This document shows, in pieces, positions 32,214-35,613 of a stretch of 35,613 nucleotides of DNA. Under the pieces are notes generated by a model, which saw nothing but the letters and a program-made list of their open reading frames with translations, had not been told where the DNA came from and did not search any database. The stretch spans positions 1-35,613 of the forward strand of contig CALHCK010000129.1 of the NCBI GenBank assembly GCA_937936695.1, given 5' to 3'. Origin of the DNA: an uncultured Polaribacter sp. Lineage in GTDB: Bacteria > Bacteroidota > Bacteroidia > Flavobacteriales > Flavobacteriaceae. Numbering within the stretch: the first letter of the stretch is position 1; every line of letters starts with the position of its first letter. The position numbers and the translations under genes were made by a program.

Positions 32214-32966
32214 TTAGAAGAACCATAATTTTATTGCCATAACAACAATCATTATAATTATAAAGTAACGTACAAACCCATCTCCTTTATTTGCAGAATA
32301 TCTACTCATAAACCAACCACCAGAAGCATTTCCGATAGATAAAATTAATCCATAAGTCCAATTAATCATATCATTATACATAAATACAGCAACTGCAGCC
32401 AAAGAGTATATAAGAGCAACAAACACTTTAATAGCATTACCTTTTACAAGAGATACTTTATTAATAGTTGATAAGAAAAATAACATAATAAAACCAGCTC
32501 CTGCTTGAATAAAACCACCATAAATACCTACAAAGAAAAAAGAGAGTATACCTAACCAGAGATGTTTACCTGTTATTCTTTCTAAAATAGTTGTAGTATT
32601 TACTTTAGGTTTAAAAATCATATAAACAACTATTATAAGCATTACAAATGCCAATATTTTATTAAACAAGTCTCCTTTTATATCTACAGCTAAAGAAGCT
32701 CCAATGATAGCACCAATTAAGGCAGATATTGATAAGTAAATATTAAAAGGGTATGCAGAGACACCTTTGCTTTTAAAACCTTTTACAGCAAATATATTTT
32801 GAAAAATTATTGCAATTCTATTAGAGGCATTTGCCACATTAGGTGGTAAACCTAAAAAAATAAGAATAGGCAAACTTAGTAAAGAGCCGCCACCAGCTAC
32901 AATGTTAATTGCACCAGCACAAAAACCAACAATAACAAGTAATAATAAATCCCACGTAAATTCCAT
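32214..32966 (-). CDS. TSUP (TauE/SafE) family permease
   Basis: A 250-residue inner-membrane protein with about seven or eight hydrophobic segments. The N-terminal repeat carries the family pattern GFCAGAINIVAGGGSLLSLPIL with FLGLPPNVANASNRIAI; the second repeat begins near GIYGGFIQAGAGFIMLFFL. TSUP proteins move sulfonates, sulfite, thiosulfate or organic acids; no sulfur-metabolism gene is nearby, so the substrate is open. The minus-strand element TACTTTTG at 32983-32990 is its likely promoter. Confidence 0.92.
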   Translation of the reverse strand: MEFTWDLLLLVIVGFCAGAINIVAGGGSLLSLPILIFLGLPPNVANASNRIAIIFQNIFAVKGFKSKGVSAYPFNIYLSISALIGAIIGASLAVDIKGDLFNKILAFVMLIIVVYMIFKPKVNTTTILERITGKHLWLGILSFFFVGIYGGFIQAGAGFIMLFFLSTINKVSLVKGNAIKVFVALIYSLAAVAVFMYNDMINWTYGLILSIGNASGGWFMSRYSANKGDGFVRYFIIIMIVVMAIKLWFF

Positions 32967-32982
32967 ATTATTAGATAAATAA

Positions 32983-32990
32983 CAAAAGTA
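32983..32990 (-). promoter_or_regulatory. -7 promoter element (TAnnTTTG) of the TSUP gene
   Basis: Minus-strand TACTTTTG ends about 17 bases upstream of the ATG at 32966. The -33 region is A/T-only, so this rests on the -7 match alone. Confidence 0.4.
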
Positions 32991-33057
32991 GAATTATTTA
33001 TTTTTAAAAAAGTTAAAAAAAAAGCATTTTTTATTTTTTAGAACTTAAAAAAGGTTG

Positions 33058-33065
33058 TATATTTG
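33058..33065 (+). promoter_or_regulatory. -7 promoter element of tRNA-Ser
   Basis: TATATTTG followed by C lies 34 bases before the tRNA, with a T-rich -33 region. A five-pair hairpin (33074-33078 with 33085-33089) lies in the short leader. Confidence 0.6.
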
Positions 33066-33099
33066 CACCCGCAATCAGGTAATACTGATGAGACGCTCA

Positions 33100-33184
33100 G
33101 GAGAAATGGCAGAGTGGTCGAATGCGGCAGTCTTGAAAACTGTTGACTGTAACAGGTCCGGGGGTTCGAATCCCTCTTTCTCCG
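33100..33184 (+). tRNA. tRNA-Ser (UGA)
   Basis: Class II tRNA of 85 bases with a long variable arm. Acceptor GGAGAAA/TTTCTCC, anticodon loop CTTGAAA (anticodon TGA), T-arm GGGGGTTCGAATCCCTC, discriminator G, no encoded CCA. Single-gene unit with promoter and terminator. Confidence 0.97.
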
Positions 33185-33185
33185 C

Positions 33186-33217
33186 AAAACCCGAAACATT
33201 AGTTTCGGGTTTTTTTA
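33186..33217 (+). terminator. Terminator of tRNA-Ser
   Basis: Perfect 12-bp stem (33186-33197 with 33202-33213, loop ATTA) with CCCGAAAC/GTTTCGGG core and a T run to 33216. It starts one base after the tRNA discriminator. Confidence 0.92.
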
Positions 33218-33240
33218 TGCAATTAATTCTAATTAATTTA

Positions 33241-33273
33241 AAAGCCAACGTATATAATATATAGGTTGGCTTT
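33241..33273 (-). terminator. Possible terminator of the glycoside-hydrolase-like gene
   Basis: AAAGCCAAC (33241-33249) pairs with GTTGGCTTT (33265-33273) around an AT-rich, partly palindromic loop. On the minus strand only TTTT plus AAATTAATT follows, so termination would be weak. Confidence 0.4.
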
Positions 33274-33313
33274 ATAGCATGAATTTTTAACTTTAAAAGT
33301 TATTAATTGGTTA

Positions 33314-35398
33314 CTAGTTAATAATTAGTCTTTTTGTAAAACTTTTACCATTACTATCTATTACTTTTACCAAGTATACACCTTTTGTAAATCTATTTGT
33401 AGTGTGAATTACAATATTAGATTTAGTAGTAGTTTCTTTGTAAACTAATTTACCTAACATATTACTAATTGTAATATTAGCTTGTGTAAATCCTTGTAAA
33501 GAAAGGTTAAAATTATCTTTTGCAGGGTTAGGGTACAGGTTAACAGAAGTTTGAATTTCTTCTTCTACAGGAGATAATATTTTTTCTTTTGAATTATCTA
33601 TTTCTACTGATTTATTAGCTGTTCTTCCTGGTAGTAATCTAATTTCAATCTTTTGTAACATAAACGATTCTAGGTTTAATGTTATCGTAGCTCTAGATTT
33701 AGTACTTGTTCCATCGATATTTCTTGTGGAGGCTCTTATCCAATCCGAGGCCTGAAATTGATTGTATTTCTGTAAAGTATTCGCATCTCTTTCTAATTGA
33801 TCTAGACGAGACCTTCTAGTACTACCACTACCTCCCATAGATTTAGATATATGTCCGTACTGAGCATTTGCACCATTTCTAATCCAACCACCATTACTTT
33901 CGTTTCTTCTATATCTACCTTGATTTTTACTTTTTAACATGTTAAAACCAGATTGAGATCTACCGTAAGAAATAATTCTATACTCATAGTTTTTACCCGT
34001 AGCAACAGGTAGTATGGTGTTAACCACTACACGCTCTCTGTCTGCAGCAGATTGATATTCTGGAATATGACTATAATTAGATACGAAAGCATTATACCTT
34101 CTTCTGTCTCCAGTAGCGCTATTTGTTGTAAATAAAGCATCTATGGTATTACTGTGTTTCGTATTAATATCAGCAGTATATCTATATCTATCTTGCCCTT
34201 CAACAGTACCAAGTAATCTAAAAGCCATTCTTTGAGGTGATAATAATCTACCAATTTTACCGTAACCCCATTGATTGATTTTCTTTATATCTCTTTCATA
34301 AGCTAATCTAGCTAGTTTAAGCATATACGCAGCACCATGAGAGGTACCTGCATCTACCAATAATCCATTTCCAAAATTTGTAAACAACCAAAATTCATGG
34401 ATTTCTATATCTGCATTTCTATTAAAGTTAGGATTGTCTCTAAATGGTTTTATGCCTTCATCATAATAATTAAAAACATCTAAACCACCAAGACCACCAT
34501 CTAACCTATTAAAGAAAGGGTAGTATGAAATACCTATAAAATCGTAAGGCACATTGTTTTCTTTTGTCCAATCAAAAAAATCACTGCTAAAAGATTCTAT
34601 AATTTGGTTTCTATAGTTTCTTCTATTTGTTGTAAAATTAGCTTCTCTAAAATGTGCTCCAACTTTAGCGTTAGGTACAGCACGTTTTACTTCTTCTACA
34701 ATGGTTCTATAATGATTAAAGTACTGTTGTTTTGTACCTGCCCAGTGCCCAGGAGTTTCAATTTCTGTACCCCCTCTAAATCTCCAATTTTCTACAGTTG
34801 ATACTCCAAATTCAGCCACTAATGCATCCATCACAGATCTTACAAATAAACGCCATTGATAATTACTATTAGGCGGAATTGCATTACCGTAGGTTTCTAT
34901 TTGTGTAGAAGTAAGGTAATCTCTATTGTTAATGTTTTCAACAAAATTTAAACCACGCTGAAAAACCCATGGCGGATTGTCTAAAACAATTTGGTTTATT
35001 CGTATTCCGTTTGCTCTGTATTGCTTAATCTTATCAATCATTGGTTGCGCATCAAAAACGTATTCTCCGTTACTAAATGTTGCTAAATCTCCAGAGAAGT
35101 CTTTCGCCTCTTCTCCACGAGCTCTCCAGCCACCAAGAGTTCTAATAAAGTTCATCCTACGAGCTCTACCGCCATTATCTACTTGACTGTCTGAAGCAGG
35201 ATTTATAGGGCCAGAGAAAATTTTATTTTCGATGTCCCAAAAATTAAACGTTTTGTTTCTTTTGTTATCTTCATTTCCAAAATCGCATCTTAGCGAAGAT
35301 TGAGAATGTAATACCGATGTAAGAAAAGATAAAGCAAGAAGTACTTTAAATTTCAATCGGATTTTTCCTTGATAACAAGAAATAGTTGTTTCTTTCAT
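33314..35398 (-). CDS. Secreted T9SS-sorted glycoside-hydrolase-like protein
   Basis: A 694-residue protein with a signal peptide (hydrophobic core LLALSFLTSVL, residues 20-30). Residues about 35-400 look like a TIM-barrel hydrolase of clan GH-A, nearest by eye to GH39: FNFWDIENKIF at 51-61, WRFRGGTEIETPGHWAGT at 205-222 (candidate acid/base E212), then VPNAKVGAHF, and IEIHEFW at 331-337 (candidate nucleophile E335). A middle region rich in Arg, Gly, Ser and Asn (about 490-560) is followed by a beta domain. The last 75 residues are a type A T9SS sorting domain (NLYPNPAKDNFNLSL, KGVYLVKV, FTKRLIIN). It probably acts on a polysaccharide outside the cell. The family and substrate are uncertain, and no SusC/SusD pair is visible. 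Confidence 0.75.
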   Translation of the reverse strand: MKETTISCYQGKIRLKFKVLLALSFLTSVLHSQSSLRCDFGNEDNKRNKTFNFWDIENKIFSGPINPASDSQVDNGGRARRMNFIRTLGGWRARGEEAKDFSGDLATFSNGEYVFDAQPMIDKIKQYRANGIRINQIVLDNPPWVFQRGLNFVENINNRDYLTSTQIETYGNAIPPNSNYQWRLFVRSVMDALVAEFGVSTVENWRFRGGTEIETPGHWAGTKQQYFNHYRTIVEEVKRAVPNAKVGAHFREANFTTNRRNYRNQIIESFSSDFFDWTKENNVPYDFIGISYYPFFNRLDGGLGGLDVFNYYDEGIKPFRDNPNFNRNADIEIHEFWLFTNFGNGLLVDAGTSHGAAYMLKLARLAYERDIKKINQWGYGKIGRLLSPQRMAFRLLGTVEGQDRYRYTADINTKHSNTIDALFTTNSATGDRRRYNAFVSNYSHIPEYQSAADRERVVVNTILPVATGKNYEYRIISYGRSQSGFNMLKSKNQGRYRRNESNGGWIRNGANAQYGHISKSMGGSGSTRRSRLDQLERDANTLQKYNQFQASDWIRASTRNIDGTSTKSRATITLNLESFMLQKIEIRLLPGRTANKSVEIDNSKEKILSPVEEEIQTSVNLYPNPAKDNFNLSLQGFTQANITISNMLGKLVYKETTTKSNIVIHTTNRFTKGVYLVKVIDSNGKSFTKRLIIN

Positions 35399-35613
35399 TC
35401 TTTAGTTAATTATTTTATAGTTACATTTTTACTTGTCTGAACACAATCAAACGTCAGTAAAACAATAAAAAAAAGTGAATGTGAAATAACTTTTTCAAGT
35501 TTAAAAAAAAGTGCATACTAGTTTTGTATTTAGTTAATATGTTAATTGGACGTTATTTTTTTATTAAAATAACATTAACTAAATGTTAAAAATTAGTATT
35601 TCGTAATTTTTAG
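35399..35613. other. Terminal spacer with no gene seen
   Basis: AT-rich upstream region of the glycoside-hydrolase-like gene. A plus-strand TAGTTTTG at 35519-35526 matches TAnnTTTG and could serve a gene beyond the window, but has no clear -33 partner. No convincing minus-strand promoter was found. Confidence 0.4.

Noticed and set aside
33055..33264. Open frame of 69 codons over tRNA-Ser and its terminator
   Set aside because: The tRNA, its promoter and terminator account for the region; the translation is not protein-like.
1..35613. CRISPR array, insertion sequence, prophage or defence system
   Set aside because: No regularly spaced repeats, transposase, phage or defence gene families were seen on either strand.

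Overview
The window looks like core chromosome of a marine-type member of the Flavobacteriaceae (phylum Bacteroidota). The sequence is AT-rich and its candidate promoters follow the Bacteroidota pattern TAnnTTTG. Start codons sit in A-rich leaders without Shine-Dalgarno sequences, and the six tRNA genes carry no encoded CCA. A type IX secretion (T9SS) C-terminal sorting domain is present, and the menE, E1 alpha/beta fusion and DUF3467 proteins resemble flavobacterial versions. Polaribacter or Tenacibaculum relatives are plausible, but the genus cannot be settled from this sequence alone.

Layout. 1-1666 (+): the end of a CPBP-type membrane protease and menE (menaquinone synthesis). 1653-10658 (-): a fused 2-oxoacid dehydrogenase E1 alpha/beta protein, a large secreted M1-peptidase-like protein that has lost its zinc site and ends in a probable outer-membrane barrel, a LOG-family nucleotide hydrolase, and uvrA. 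10838-15835 (+): a PspC-like small membrane protein with a K+ channel, then a Na+:alanine/glycine symporter, a ComEA-like helix-hairpin-helix protein and an acyl-CoA dehydrogenase. 15882-17457 (+): rpsU (bS21) with its own promoter and the only strong Shine-Dalgarno at a start codon that I noticed in the window, then a XerC/D-type recombinase and a short hibernation factor.

17519-31047 (+) is the translation/transcription superoperon: tRNA-Thr, Tyr, Gly, Thr, tuf, tRNA-Trp, secE, nusG, rplK, rplA, rplJ, rplL, rpoB, rpoC, then a DUF3467 gene. It has the same order as the thrU-tyrU-glyT-thrT-tufB and secE-nusG-rplKAJL-rpoBC blocks of Escherichia coli. Hairpins lie after tuf, between rplL and rpoB (two in tandem), between rpoB and rpoC, and after rpoC. 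31102-32966 (-): aroC and a TSUP permease. 33100-33184 (+): tRNA-Ser. 33314-35398 (-): a T9SS-sorted glycoside-hydrolase-like protein. The last 215 bases hold no gene that I can see. No insertion sequence, prophage, CRISPR array or defence island was found.

Most of the window is ordinary housekeeping DNA. The observations most worth a second look are the perfect Shine-Dalgarno at rpsU in a lineage that normally ignores such sequences (with an overlapping eight-codon upstream frame), the catalytically dead M1-barrel fusion, a GC-rich hairpin inside rplK, a terminator that begins at the start of the tRNA-tuf transcript, and the intercistronic hairpins around rpoB.
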